Under the pieces are notes generated by a model that did no database searches, had not been told where the DNA came from, and saw nothing but the letters and a program-made list of their open reading frames with translations. Shown piece by piece: positions 24,807 through 33,959 of a stretch of DNA of 64,000 nucleotides. Made by a program: the position numbers and the translations under genes. The first letter of the stretch is position 1. The number at the start of each line of letters is the position of its first letter. Origin of the DNA: a virus; IMG/VR virus record IMGVR_UViG_3300034104_005687, positions 285,370-349,369 of that record; one strand, written 5' to 3'.

Positions 24807-26017
24807 GAAAGCTGTTCTACATGGGCTTGGAGAGCTACGAAGCCCGTTACACACTACAGCTCACAGAGTGGAACCGGCGTGTTTTTGAACGCCGTGGCTT
24901 AGACGTTGTGTATGTACCCGGCAACACCATTGACAACACACAGGCCATCTCAGTGGGTCAAGTGTTGGATGCACATGGTCGCAGTTACTTTGCCATGAGC
25001 CAGATGATGAATTTGGTTCAGATGATGAAGAACGGTGATGTCACAGGTGACGATGTGATCTACTTTGAAGACATGTTCCAGCCAGGCTTTGAAAGTCTTG
25101 GCTATATCATGAATCAGATTCCACGTGAACAATGTCCCAAAATCTATGTGCGTTGTTTGGCACAGGCCATTGACCCTGATGACTTTGTGCATGTATGGGG
25201 TATGGCAAAGTGGATGAACTTGTATGAACAAATGGTCAATGAAATGGTGGCTTTCTCGGGGGGTGCAGTATTGGCTACCAATGAGGAAATGGTCGCGCAC
25301 ATGCGCATTGCTGGATGGACTGCTCCAATCTACAACATTTCTGGTCTTGCATTTGGAAAGGCGGAAGTACTGGAGCGGATCGGTGGACTGGAAAAAATCC
25401 AACCGTTTAATCAGCGTTCCCGGAGGGTGGGTTTCGCAGCAAGGTTTGACCAAGAAAAGCAACCTGGCTTCTTTATGGATCTCATTGAAATGTATGGCGA
25501 GCTTACCACGGAGCCATGTGAGTTTGCAATTTACAGTGGCGGACCTTTGCGATCCAACAATCCAGAGTATGTTGAACGTGCCCGCCGTATGGAGGCAGAA
25601 GGCAAACTCCAGATCTATGACAACATAAGCAAGAACGAATACTATGCTCACCTTAACAATACTCGTGTGCTGTTTAATTGTGCTCTACAAGACTGGGTCT
25701 CTAACACAGTTTCCGAGGCTGACACTCTTGGCTGCAATGTTCTTTATCCTGCCTATCGCAGTTTCCCCGAAACTTTTGCAAACGATCCAAACAGGCTTTA
25801 TGTCCCTTGGAGTATAGACGATGCCTACCACAAAATGCAACTACTCTTACGAGAACCGCATCACAACATGGGACTTATTAGCGATTGGAACAATGCCACT
25901 GTGGATCGTGTTGTTGATATCGTTACTGGCATGGGTGAGCAGTGGAATCGAGCGGGCAATCGCTATCGTGACCATGCTGCTCACGAAAAATATCAAGTTG
26001 TAAAGATTGAATCATGA
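24803..26017 (+). CDS. GT-B type glycosyltransferase
   Basis: The start at 24803 (ATGA overlap) yields 404 residues, similar in size to T4 DNA alpha-glucosyltransferase. An N-terminal Rossmann-like half is followed by RRVGFAARFDQEKQPGFFMD, the start of the donor half. RVLFNCALQDWVSNTVSEA followed by LGCNVLYPAYRSFPE resembles the E-x7-E donor region of GT4 enzymes. It is followed directly by GalE, DegT and another glycosyltransferase-like gene. Its acceptor could be modified DNA, a virion protein or a glycan. Confidence 0.7.
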   Translation: MRKLFYMGLESYEARYTLQLTEWNRRVFERRGLDVVYVPGNTIDNTQAISVGQVLDAHGRSYFAMSQMMNLVQMMKNGDVTGDDVIYFEDMFQPGFESLGYIMNQIPREQCPKIYVRCLAQAIDPDDFVHVWGMAKWMNLYEQMVNEMVAFSGGAVLATNEEMVAHMRIAGWTAPIYNISGLAFGKAEVLERIGGLEKIQPFNQRSRRVGFAARFDQEKQPGFFMDLIEMYGELTTEPCEFAIYSGGPLRSNNPEYVERARRMEAEGKLQIYDNISKNEYYAHLNNTRVLFNCALQDWVSNTVSEADTLGCNVLYPAYRSFPETFANDPNRLYVPWSIDDAYHKMQLLLREPHHNMGLISDWNNATVDRVVDIVTGMGEQWNRAGNRYRDHAAHEKYQVVKIES

Positions 26018-26958
26018 ATGTTGTAGTAACAGGCGCTGCTGGCTATATTGGCGGCCAAGTGGCATTGCAGTTGCAAGATGCAGGCCACTCTGTAACAGGC
26101 ATTGACCGCAGACCTTTGCCACAACACCTTCGAGGTATAATGAAGTTTGTGCAAGCAGACTTTGACAGCGACGAGTCCTATAAATTGTTGTTGGATGTGC
26201 AGCCCAATGCTATTGTACATTGTGCCGGTACTAGCCTGGTTGGGCCCAGCATTAAAAAACCTTCAGATTACTACAACAACAATGTGGCCAAGACCCTGCA
26301 CCTGCTTAATTTTATAACACAGGCTTTGCCTCGAACTAGATTTATTTTTAGTTCAAGCGCAGCAGTATACGGTGAACCTATTATGACACCATGTCACGAA
26401 GTTGATCCTTTGCAACCTATCAGTCCCTACGGTCAAAGCAAATTGATGACAGAAATGATCTTGGAGAGCTATCATTGTGCTTATGGGCTGGACTATGTGG
26501 CATTCCGCTACTTCAATGCCTGCGGTGCCGACAGCCAAGCTAGGCATGGACAAGAGACAGGTGCCACGCACATCATTGCCAGGGTGCTGGAAAGCATTAG
26601 AGATCAACAAGATTTTGTGCTCAACGGCATTGACTATGCCACCCCCGACGGAACCTGTGTGCGTGACTATGTGCATGTGGAAGACATTGCTAGAGCACAT
26701 GTCATGGCATTGGATCAGACAGTTCCTGCTGGAGTATACAATCTTGGATCCAACACAGGAACCAGCAACAGAGAAATTATTGACACAGCACAACAGGTCA
26801 CTGGCAGTGCTGTGGTAATTCAAGTAGGCAAAAAGCGAGCAGGCGATCCTCCTGTGCTCACAGCCAGCGCCGCTAAGTTTGAATTGGTTGTAGGTAATTG
26901 GAAACAACACAGCTTGACTGACATGATTCGTCATGCATGGGCCTGGTACAATGTTTGA
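26014..26958 (+). CDS. galE: UDP-glucose 4-epimerase-like NAD-dependent epimerase
   Basis: The 314-residue protein starts with MNVVVTGAAGYIGGQVALQL, the G-x2-G-x2-G NAD site. SSSAAVYG supplies the serine and SPYGQSKLM the Y-x3-K catalytic pair of short-chain dehydrogenases. FRYFNACGAD and VRDYVHVEDIARAH are GalE hallmarks. It interconverts UDP-hexose epimers, supplying donors to the adjacent glycosyltransferases. Ends overlap both neighbours. Confidence 0.9.
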   Translation: MNVVVTGAAGYIGGQVALQLQDAGHSVTGIDRRPLPQHLRGIMKFVQADFDSDESYKLLLDVQPNAIVHCAGTSLVGPSIKKPSDYYNNNVAKTLHLLNFITQALPRTRFIFSSSAAVYGEPIMTPCHEVDPLQPISPYGQSKLMTEMILESYHCAYGLDYVAFRYFNACGADSQARHGQETGATHIIARVLESIRDQQDFVLNGIDYATPDGTCVRDYVHVEDIARAHVMALDQTVPAGVYNLGSNTGTSNREIIDTAQQVTGSAVVIQVGKKRAGDPPVLTASAAKFELVVGNWKQHSLTDMIRHAWAWYNV

Positions 26959-27535
26959 TAAGATCTTAAAATTTGAACAAGAGTTGGCCGAGTTTACCGG
27001 CGCACCTTATGCCATCATGACCGACTGTTGCACACATGCTATCGAACTGTGCTTGCGACATGACCGGGTGCGTGAAGTGGTGATGACTCCATATACCTAT
27101 CTCAGCATACCTATGACCATGCACAAGTTGGGCATCAAGTATTACTACAAAGAAGAAGAATGGACGGGCGAATATCGTTTTCACGGTACTAGAATCTGGG
27201 ACTCAGCACGAAGACTTGAAAAAGATATGTATCGTGCTGGATCAATGCAGTGCTTGAGTTTTGGATACACCAAGCCCTTGCACATAGGTCGTGGTGGCGC
27301 TATCTTGTTGGACGATTTAGCCGCATACAAAACTATAATTCGTCAACGCTACGATGGTCGAGATCTTGATATCTCGCCCTGGCAAACTCAAAAAACATTT
27401 CATGTGGGCTATCACTACAAACCCACGCCCGAAGAAGCAGAAATTGGCAGTGCGTTGTTGGTAGGTCTGCGGGAAAGCAAACCCAACCCTGTGCCAGTAC
27501 TTTACCCTGACTTACGCAATATAACTATTGTATGA
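26951..27535 (+). CDS. Compact DegT/DnrJ-like aminotransferase
   Basis: The 194-residue protein is about half the normal length of DegT/StrS aminotransferases. It still shows AIMTDCCTHAIELCL (cofactor phosphate region), TPYTYLSIPMTMHKLG, WDSARRLE in place of the usual D-x-A-H/Q, and SFGYTKPLHIGRGGAILLDD, where the lysine is the expected PLP-binding residue. The C-terminal domain is missing, although the gene is not frameshifted. It may be a minimal enzyme, or a remnant working with another subunit. GalE lies just upstream. Confidence 0.7.
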   Translation: MFDKILKFEQELAEFTGAPYAIMTDCCTHAIELCLRHDRVREVVMTPYTYLSIPMTMHKLGIKYYYKEEEWTGEYRFHGTRIWDSARRLEKDMYRAGSMQCLSFGYTKPLHIGRGGAILLDDLAAYKTIIRQRYDGRDLDISPWQTQKTFHVGYHYKPTPEEAEIGSALLVGLRESKPNPVPVLYPDLRNITIV

Positions 27536-28548
27536 ATTGTATACGTCGACAACATTCAGGGTTGCTGCATTATGGTGCATTGCATCTTGCCCCAGGTCAT
27601 ATTGACACTGTGGAACAAGTTGAATCTATAGTGCTCAGAGATCTCAATGACAGTGGTCTAACCATTGATGATTTAAAATCCAATACTTTGTTGTTGGACT
27701 TTAGGTGCGAAGGACAATGTGACAAACTTGTCAAGAATATAATCACATATTTTCGCAGTGTTCCAGTGATGGATATAGCCGTGATATTCAATGCCAAGGT
27801 CAATGTTGATGAGTTAGATTATCTCGCAGTGTCAGATCCCGAAACTCTGGTAGATCATCAACAATGGTTTACTTTGCTAAAACAACATGCATTGATTCAG
27901 GACACAGACTGTGACTTTTTGTGTCTAATGCGTAGACCCAGTCATACCAGGGCAAAACTGGCCAGTCGACTTTTAAAAGAAGTTGGTAGTTTAAGAATCA
28001 GTTTTGGATCTATGTACCAGTCGCCGGGTTGGCTTGTTGACTATCAACATTATTTTTCTGACCACTCATTGCCGTTGTTGTTGGATGGTATAACTGTTAG
28101 AGATCACCGCAAACTGGAGTATCAAGTTGACAGTGCACTATTTAGAAAGTGTGCTGTAAATATCATTGTTGAAAGTTCCAGTCAGACAGGTACAGATAGT
28201 TGGCACAGTATTTTTGTCACAGAAAAAACGTTCAAGGCTTTTGGAATGCTGCAATTGCCAATTTGGTGGGCAGTACCCGGAGTGGTAGACTGTGTGCGAA
28301 ACATGGGATTTGATGTGTTTGACGACATAATTGATCACAGTTACGACCAAGAACACAATGAAGATCTAAGATTTGAAATGTTGATCAAACAGATCAAACA
28401 GTTGGAATCTAAAAATCTTGCACAACTCAGAACTGAATTGATGCCTCGCCTCATAGCCAATTGGGAAACACTTGATCATAAATGCAATGCTAATTTTGGG
28501 CAATTTCGACGCATATTAAAAGATTTAAATCTTGACACTGCAATCTAA
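27532..28548 (+). CDS. Glycosyltransferase-like protein, window family A (2 of 4)
   Basis: The 338-residue protein has a C-terminal half with TEKTFKAFGMLQLPIWW, then RNMGFDVFDDIIDHSYD. This is the clearest version of the pattern shared with the genes at 11674, 39352 and 42995. It recalls the E-K-x-x-x-A donor motif of GT10-type enzymes. The N-terminal half differs between copies and probably reads the acceptor. The start overlaps the DegT stop (ATGA). Confidence 0.6.
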   Translation: MNCIRRQHSGLLHYGALHLAPGHIDTVEQVESIVLRDLNDSGLTIDDLKSNTLLLDFRCEGQCDKLVKNIITYFRSVPVMDIAVIFNAKVNVDELDYLAVSDPETLVDHQQWFTLLKQHALIQDTDCDFLCLMRRPSHTRAKLASRLLKEVGSLRISFGSMYQSPGWLVDYQHYFSDHSLPLLLDGITVRDHRKLEYQVDSALFRKCAVNIIVESSSQTGTDSWHSIFVTEKTFKAFGMLQLPIWWAVPGVVDCVRNMGFDVFDDIIDHSYDQEHNEDLRFEMLIKQIKQLESKNLAQLRTELMPRLIANWETLDHKCNANFGQFRRILKDLNLDTAI

Positions 28549-28560
28549 ATACATTACAAT
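28532..28560 (+). promoter_or_regulatory. Sigma-70 promoter for folE
   Basis: TTGACA (28532-28537), 17 bp, TACAAT (28555-28560). It overlaps the end of the upstream gene and lies 40 bases before the TTG start of folE. Confidence 0.8.
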
Positions 28561-28599
28561 AGCACAAAGACATCCACGTCATTAACTCGGAGAACTGAA

Positions 28600-29421
28600 T
28601 TGACAAAAAACTTTATCCCGCATCCAATCATCCATGCGGATTCAAAAAACAAATTTATACCCAAAAATTACAACATTCCGCTTGAAGAAACAGGCCTAGA
28701 TGCAATGGCAGGCGATGGTGGATACCGAGAAGAAAAGTATCTTGGAAATTACCTTCGTGCAAAGATGAAGCGTGACGGCAAAAGATTTTGGGCAGGTGAC
28801 AACATCAGTGAGTATGTTAACGAACAAGACAAAGAGCAACTGATCGACGAAGCCACAGAAGCATTTGAACTAGTGCTTGACCGTTTGCTGATTGATCGAG
28901 AAACAGATCCCAACTCAAAAGGCACAGCAAGACGACTGGCCAAAATGTACTTTAACGAAATCATGGAAGGTAGATATGAGCCAGAACCAGACGCAACCGC
29001 TTTTCCCAATGACTCAGCGGATCGATATGAAGGAATGCTTGTGGTGCGCAGTGAGCTTCGCAGTATGTGCAGTCATCACCACCAACCTGTCAGTGGCGTT
29101 GCTTATATCGGGATTATTGCCGCTCAAAAGCTCATTGGTCTTAGCAAGTACACTCGTATTGCTCAGTGGTGTGCTCGTCGTGGCACACTACAGGAAGAAC
29201 TTTGTAATGACATTGCCCGCGAGATTTGCAGGGCCACCGATTCAGAAAGCGTAGCAGTATACATTCAGGCCACACACGGTTGCTGTGAGAATCGCGGCAT
29301 TATGGCTCACAGTAGCCTCACACAAACCACAGTACTAAGAGGCGCCTTCAAACAAGACCAAAGTGTCAAGAAGGAATTCTTTGACAACATCAAACTACAA
29401 CAGGACTTTGCACCACGATGA
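28600..29421 (+). CDS. folE: GTP cyclohydrolase I
   Basis: The 273-residue enzyme converts GTP to dihydroneopterin triphosphate, the first step to 7-deazaguanines. Zinc ligands are visible in RSMCSHHHQPVSG (Cys and His) and in HGCCENRG (second Cys). KLIGLSKYTRIAQ and DIAREIC are family hallmarks. The start is TTG, preceded by CGGAGA. The N-terminal extension of about 75 residues is longer than in the short bacterial forms. Its own promoter and an overlap with the HIT gene indicate a short operon. Confidence 0.93.
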   Translation: MTKNFIPHPIIHADSKNKFIPKNYNIPLEETGLDAMAGDGGYREEKYLGNYLRAKMKRDGKRFWAGDNISEYVNEQDKEQLIDEATEAFELVLDRLLIDRETDPNSKGTARRLAKMYFNEIMEGRYEPEPDATAFPNDSADRYEGMLVVRSELRSMCSHHHQPVSGVAYIGIIAAQKLIGLSKYTRIAQWCARRGTLQEELCNDIAREICRATDSESVAVYIQATHGCCENRGIMAHSSLTQTTVLRGAFKQDQSVKKEFFDNIKLQQDFAPR

Positions 29422-29813
29422 CCGATCTTGAACAAGCACAAGCTGCGGGAATCGCCCCGTGGGATTTAAAAGTTGTCGACCTTAGTGATTTTCATGTGAC
29501 TGTGTTTGAAGATCGATATCCTGTTGCTGTTGGGCATCTACTGTTTGTACCCAACTACAACACTCCTACAGTGATAGTAGATGCGTTTGAATCTGCGTTG
29601 GCTCAGGGTAATCGTATGGTGGCCGCGAGCAAATGCGATGCATTTAACATTGGAATCAACATGGGATCAGCAGCAGGTCAGACTGTGATGTATCCGCATG
29701 TGCACTTGATTCCGCGACGCACCGGAGACTGTGCCGACCCTGTGGGCGGAGTGCGTGGCGTAATTACTGGGCAAGCCAACTACAAGCAATCAGGCTATCG
29801 TCAACCTGGATAA
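29418..29813 (+). CDS. HIT-family nucleotide hydrolase
   Basis: The 131-residue protein has the histidine triad HVHLIPRR near residue 94, and GHLLFVPNYNTPTV upstream, as in HINT/Fhit-like enzymes that cleave nucleotidyl phosphoramidates or dinucleotides. The start overlaps the folE stop. It may salvage or clean up nucleotides during base modification. Confidence 0.88.
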   Translation: MTDLEQAQAAGIAPWDLKVVDLSDFHVTVFEDRYPVAVGHLLFVPNYNTPTVIVDAFESALAQGNRMVAASKCDAFNIGINMGSAAGQTVMYPHVHLIPRRTGDCADPVGGVRGVITGQANYKQSGYRQPG

Positions 29814-29873
29814 GTACTATCTCAGCGGCCTTTCCGGCATTCATCCCGCTATACAAACTCTGCAGGCCTATGC

Positions 29874-29879
29874 TATAAT
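29874..29879 (+). promoter_or_regulatory. Extended -10 promoter for queD
   Basis: TGCTATAAT forms an extended -10 (TG-n-TATAAT). The -35 position is poor. AGGAG follows before the ATG at 29897. Confidence 0.6.
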
Positions 29880-29896
29880 ATACATAGGAGAACACA

Positions 29897-30421
29897 ATGG
29901 CAAAATATCTTTCAACAAAAACTTACGGCAACGACCGCGGACTTTCATGCTGTTTTAGACAGTGGCGCAGTGCTCACAGTCACTGTAGTCTACTGCACGG
30001 ATACTCAATCGGAATCAAGTTGGTGTTTGAATCGGAAACACTAGATGATCGAAACTGGGTCATGGACTTTGGTGGACTCAAGGCATTCAAAGAGTGGAGT
30101 GAATGGCAATTTGATCATACCACTGTGATTGGTCATGATGATCCTCATCTGGCAAAGTTCAAAGAACTGGCTAAGTTGGGCAAGCAGGCAGAAGGCGGTG
30201 TACTAGATCTACGTATTGTAGAAGCAGTAGGTTGCGAAAAGTTTGCCGAACTAGCTTATCGTACAATGGCAGAAATTCTAGAAGCATATCAGCAAGGACA
30301 GGGTTGGACACACCCAGATGGTCGTGTGTTTGAAGCACGTTATCCTGTGGGCGCAGGTGTTAGATTGCGCAGTGTGGAAGTGTTTGAACATGCTGGTAAC
30401 TCAGCAACCTACGAAGGGTGA
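29897..30421 (+). CDS. queD: QueD-like 6-carboxytetrahydropterin synthase with variant zinc site
   Basis: The 174-residue protein converts dihydroneopterin triphosphate to carboxytetrahydropterin. CSLLHGYSIGI corresponds to the C-x3-HGH segment, but the second histidine of HGH is tyrosine. VMDFGGLK, QFDHTTV and VFEHAGNSATY match the remaining conserved blocks. The upstream part, WRSAHSHC, is compressed compared with cellular QueD. Either the zinc is held by other histidines or the substrate differs. FolE and QueE nearby support the pathway role. Confidence 0.88.
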   Translation: MAKYLSTKTYGNDRGLSCCFRQWRSAHSHCSLLHGYSIGIKLVFESETLDDRNWVMDFGGLKAFKEWSEWQFDHTTVIGHDDPHLAKFKELAKLGKQAEGGVLDLRIVEAVGCEKFAELAYRTMAEILEAYQQGQGWTHPDGRVFEARYPVGAGVRLRSVEVFEHAGNSATYEG

Positions 30422-30423
30422 AC

Positions 30424-31260
30424 ATGAAACCTAAATTTGACATAGCCCTTCTACTGCCCACTCGTGGGCGTACTGAAGCATTGATCACCAGTGTGAAAAG
30501 TGTGTTTGAATTGGCAGACATTCCTGATCGCTTACAGATGCTGTTTGCGTTTGATCGAGATGACGAAATTGGTAAAAAGTTTTTCCAAGATGAAATCCAA
30601 CCTTGGCTGGACGAGAAGAAGTATCACTATACAGCCATGTTGTTTGATACCATGGGCTATGTTGGTCTGCATCGTTACAACAACAAACTGGCAGAAAAAA
30701 CAGACGCCCGGTGGTTGGTAATCTGGAACGATGATGCTATCATGGAAACTCAGGGATGGGATACGGAAATCATGAAGCATCAAGGTGATTTCAAACTGCT
30801 GGCATTTCATACACACAATGATCATCCCTACAGCATCTTTCCTATTTTGCCACGAGAGTGGTACGAATTGCTGGGATATATTAGTCCGCATCCCACACAA
30901 GATGGCTGGCTCAGTCAACAGGCATACATGCTAGACATATGGGAGCGTATTCCTGTGTGGGTCACGCACGATCGACACGATCTTACTGGAAACAATCTCG
31001 ACGAAACTTATAAGAATCGTGTGATGTACGAGGGAAAACCCAATGATCCTCGAGATTTCCACAGTGTGGAACAACTGAGCCTACGTCATCAAGACTGCTT
31101 CAAACTTGCTGCGCATCTTAAACAGAACTACAACAAAGACATGACATTTTTTGAAAACGTATTCAAAGGCACACAAGATCCTTGGGAAAAATTAGCACAG
31201 AACGATGTCAATCAACAGATGGTGCAATTTGACAATCCGCACAAACATTTTAGTAAATAA
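30424..31260 (+). CDS. Family 2-like glycosyltransferase
   Basis: The 278-residue protein begins FDIALLLPTRGRTEALITSV, a classic GT2 opening. WLVIWNDDAIMETQGWD holds the acidic metal-binding pair, and DRHDLTGNNLDETYKN lies near the end. ATG at 30424 was preferred over the GTG at 30418. It sits between queD and a radical SAM gene with minimal spacing, so it may glycosylate a product of that pathway. The acceptor is unknown. Confidence 0.75.
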   Translation: MKPKFDIALLLPTRGRTEALITSVKSVFELADIPDRLQMLFAFDRDDEIGKKFFQDEIQPWLDEKKYHYTAMLFDTMGYVGLHRYNNKLAEKTDARWLVIWNDDAIMETQGWDTEIMKHQGDFKLLAFHTHNDHPYSIFPILPREWYELLGYISPHPTQDGWLSQQAYMLDIWERIPVWVTHDRHDLTGNNLDETYKNRVMYEGKPNDPRDFHSVEQLSLRHQDCFKLAAHLKQNYNKDMTFFENVFKGTQDPWEKLAQNDVNQQMVQFDNPHKHFSK

Positions 31261-31263
31261 CGG

Positions 31264-33261
31264 ATGAAAACAAAAATTGCATGGGTTCAACCCAATTTCC
31301 AACAAGGTCCCAAAGAATTCAACGCATACTACCTACCTTATTCAGCAGGTGTAGTATGGAGTTACAGCCTTCATGATTCTGCCATACGCGATCAGTTCGA
31401 AGTTACCGAGTGGATATGGCGTAGAGAAGCCATTGAGGAAACAGCACAGCGTCTAGCAAAAAATGACATTATAGCATCCAGTGTATATGTATGGAATCAT
31501 CGTTATAACTATGCCCTGTGCAAACGAATAAAAGAAATCAATCCCAACGTGTTGATTGTGATCGGCGGGCCCGAGCCAGCAATCACAGACCCTAAATTGT
31601 TTCTTGACAATCCTTGGATGGACCTGGTAGTGTGCTACGAAGGCGAAATAACTTTCAAGCGTTTGCTACAACATTATCATAACAAAGACTGGGAGTCAGT
31701 GCCGGGCTTGTTGATCAACCAGAACGGCGAAGCAGTAAAAACCCAAGACTCTGAACGTATTGAGGAACTAGGAGATGTTCCTAGTCCGTACCTGGCCGGA
31801 ATTTTTGATGACTTGATAGCTAAACATCCTGAGATCACTTGGCAAGGTACACTGGAAACCAATCGTGGTTGTCCATATGCTTGTACATTCTGTGACTGGG
31901 GCAGTTTGACCTATAACAAAGTCAAAAAGTTTGGCCTGGAGCGTGTGTACGCTGAATTAGAGTGGATGGCACGACGCAACTTTGACTGGATCTCAATCAC
32001 CGACGCCAACTTTGGTATGTTTCCCGAGCGCGATGGTTTGATTGCCGACAAGATCATTGAGTGCCAAGAAAAATACGGATCACCACGTACATTCTCTGTG
32101 GCCTGGGCCAAGAATCAAAAGAAAGAAGTAATTGACATTGTCAAAAAGTTGCTGGACAGCAAAGGCTTCAATCAAGGACTTACACTGAGTGTGCAAAGTC
32201 TTGACTTGGATGTATTAGAAAACATCCGACGCAAAAACATGGAAATGAACAAGCTAGAAGAAGTATTCAGCTTGTGTGACCAACGCAACATTCCTGCCTA
32301 TACAGAATTGATCCTTGGGTTGCCTGGGGAGACCATGGAGACTTGGAAGAAAAACTTTTATGCCTTGTATGATCTAAATCAGCACACTGGCATCACTGTT
32401 TTCCAGGCGCAGTTGTTGGAGAATGCTGAAATGAACTTGCTGCAAAAAAAGCTGTTCAAGATCACTAGCCAACCAGTCACTGACTATTTTGCCGGCAGCT
32501 ACAGTGTAGAACACATTGAAGAAAGCATTGACGTAATCACTGGCACCAAAGATATGCCTACTCCAGTCATGCTGGATGCACAAATTTTTAGTTGGTTTCA
32601 GACTACATTTCACATCAATGGGTTTGCTACCTTGATTGCTAGATTTGTAAACAAGCATCTGGGCATCAGCTACAACGACTACTACGAAGATCTGTTTGCA
32701 TACTGCAAATCAAATGCGTGGATTGCCAAAGAAGAGGCTGAAGCTAGGCAGTATTTTGGAAACTGGATGACCACTGGAAAAATTGATCACCCCAAAATTG
32801 GTGTTGAGATACATGGCTGGAACATTATTCATCGTACCAGCATGAACATGCACAGCGAAAACAAAACTGATGAATTGTATGATTTCATTGAAACATTTTT
32901 GCAAAGATACAATTTGCCACAGGATCTGATTGACAGTGTGATGAAACTGCAACGTTCGTACTATATCAAGTACGATGCTCGAAATCACTATCCAATGGTG
33001 TTGGAACTAGACTACAATATTTGGGATTTTCTCAGCTTTGACCAGCCATTGACCAAGGCCAAAACTCAATACAAATTGGATTTTCCTGAAGACAAAACCA
33101 TGAGTTTCAACAGATTTCTAGAGTTGTTTTATTTTGCTCGTCGTCGAAACTTTGGCAAAGCCACTGTGGACCTTGTGGGCACAACAAGTACCAAGGGAGC
33201 ACAACGTGGTGCAGGCGCAGCAAAAGCACAAGGATCATTCTCAATCAAACAACTGTCATGA
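31264..33261 (+). CDS. B12-binding radical SAM protein
   Basis: The 665-residue protein has an N-terminal cobalamin-binding-like Rossmann domain (ALCKRIKEINPNVLIVIGGP), then a radical SAM domain with ETNRGCPYACTFCDWG (C-x3-C-x2-C). TELILGLPGETMETW is the usual late-barrel motif. The C-terminal 200 residues are helical and unassigned. Such enzymes methylate or rearrange unreactive carbons. The conserved DxHxxG of true B12 binders is not seen, so cobalamin dependence is uncertain. It is part of the queD-queE block. Confidence 0.85.
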   Translation: MKTKIAWVQPNFQQGPKEFNAYYLPYSAGVVWSYSLHDSAIRDQFEVTEWIWRREAIEETAQRLAKNDIIASSVYVWNHRYNYALCKRIKEINPNVLIVIGGPEPAITDPKLFLDNPWMDLVVCYEGEITFKRLLQHYHNKDWESVPGLLINQNGEAVKTQDSERIEELGDVPSPYLAGIFDDLIAKHPEITWQGTLETNRGCPYACTFCDWGSLTYNKVKKFGLERVYAELEWMARRNFDWISITDANFGMFPERDGLIADKIIECQEKYGSPRTFSVAWAKNQKKEVIDIVKKLLDSKGFNQGLTLSVQSLDLDVLENIRRKNMEMNKLEEVFSLCDQRNIPAYTELILGLPGETMETWKKNFYALYDLNQHTGITVFQAQLLENAEMNLLQKKLFKITSQPVTDYFAGSYSVEHIEESIDVITGTKDMPTPVMLDAQIFSWFQTTFHINGFATLIARFVNKHLGISYNDYYEDLFAYCKSNAWIAKEEAEARQYFGNWMTTGKIDHPKIGVEIHGWNIIHRTSMNMHSENKTDELYDFIETFLQRYNLPQDLIDSVMKLQRSYYIKYDARNHYPMVLELDYNIWDFLSFDQPLTKAKTQYKLDFPEDKTMSFNRFLELFYFARRRNFGKATVDLVGTTSTKGAQRGAGAAKAQGSFSIKQLS

Positions 33262-33959
33262 CACGACTGTTTACATTTGGATGTAGCTACACTAACTATC
33301 GGTGGAGCACGTGGGCAGACTGCCTTGCCCCAGAATTTGATTACTTTGAGAACTGGGGTCAAGGCGGTGGCGGCAATCATTACATATACAACAGCGTAAT
33401 GGAGGCTGATCAGCGTCATTGTTTTGGTGCAGGCGACACTGTAATTGTATGCTGGTCTACTTTTATGAGAGACGATAGATATGTACAAGGTCGTTGGCAT
33501 ACTCTAGGTGGTATGTTTACTACTCCAATATATCAATCCGAATACTTGAAATCTCATGTAGATGAGCGAGGGTATGTTATACGTGACCTTGCGTTTATTA
33601 AAGGTGTAAAATCATTGTTAGAAACTAAACCTAATCTAACATGGAAATTTCTTAGTCTAGCCAATCTCAAGCTGGGCACTAGGTGCGAGACGGCGCCTGG
33701 CGAACCCAAAGATGTGATGGAAGTGTATGCAAATGTGCTAGATACAATATTGCCCAGCTACCAGGAAACAATATTTAAAAACGGATGGAAACAGGCAGAA
33801 GATCCTCACCCATCTCCCGAAGAACACTTAGCCTATCTGGATACAGTTTTGCCAGGCTGGGTGACAAAACAATCTACTCGTGTTAAAATGTGCGAAGAGA
33901 GTATCAATCTAAATAAAAATCCCCGCAAGCCGGGACTAGCAAAGGTAAAAAGACTATGA
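33258..33959 (+). CDS. SGNH-like hydrolase (second copy)
   Basis: The 233-residue protein begins LFTFGCSYTNYRWSTWADCL, where GCS replaces the GDS block. GQGGGGNHYIYNSV matches the Gly/Asn blocks. EDPHPSPEEHLAYL near the end supplies a D-x-H. A short basic tail follows. It overlaps the genes on both sides (ATGA). The layout resembles the genes at 10870 and 35694. The substrate is unknown. Confidence 0.65.
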   Translation: MTRLFTFGCSYTNYRWSTWADCLAPEFDYFENWGQGGGGNHYIYNSVMEADQRHCFGAGDTVIVCWSTFMRDDRYVQGRWHTLGGMFTTPIYQSEYLKSHVDERGYVIRDLAFIKGVKSLLETKPNLTWKFLSLANLKLGTRCETAPGEPKDVMEVYANVLDTILPSYQETIFKNGWKQAEDPHPSPEEHLAYLDTVLPGWVTKQSTRVKMCEESINLNKNPRKPGLAKVKRL

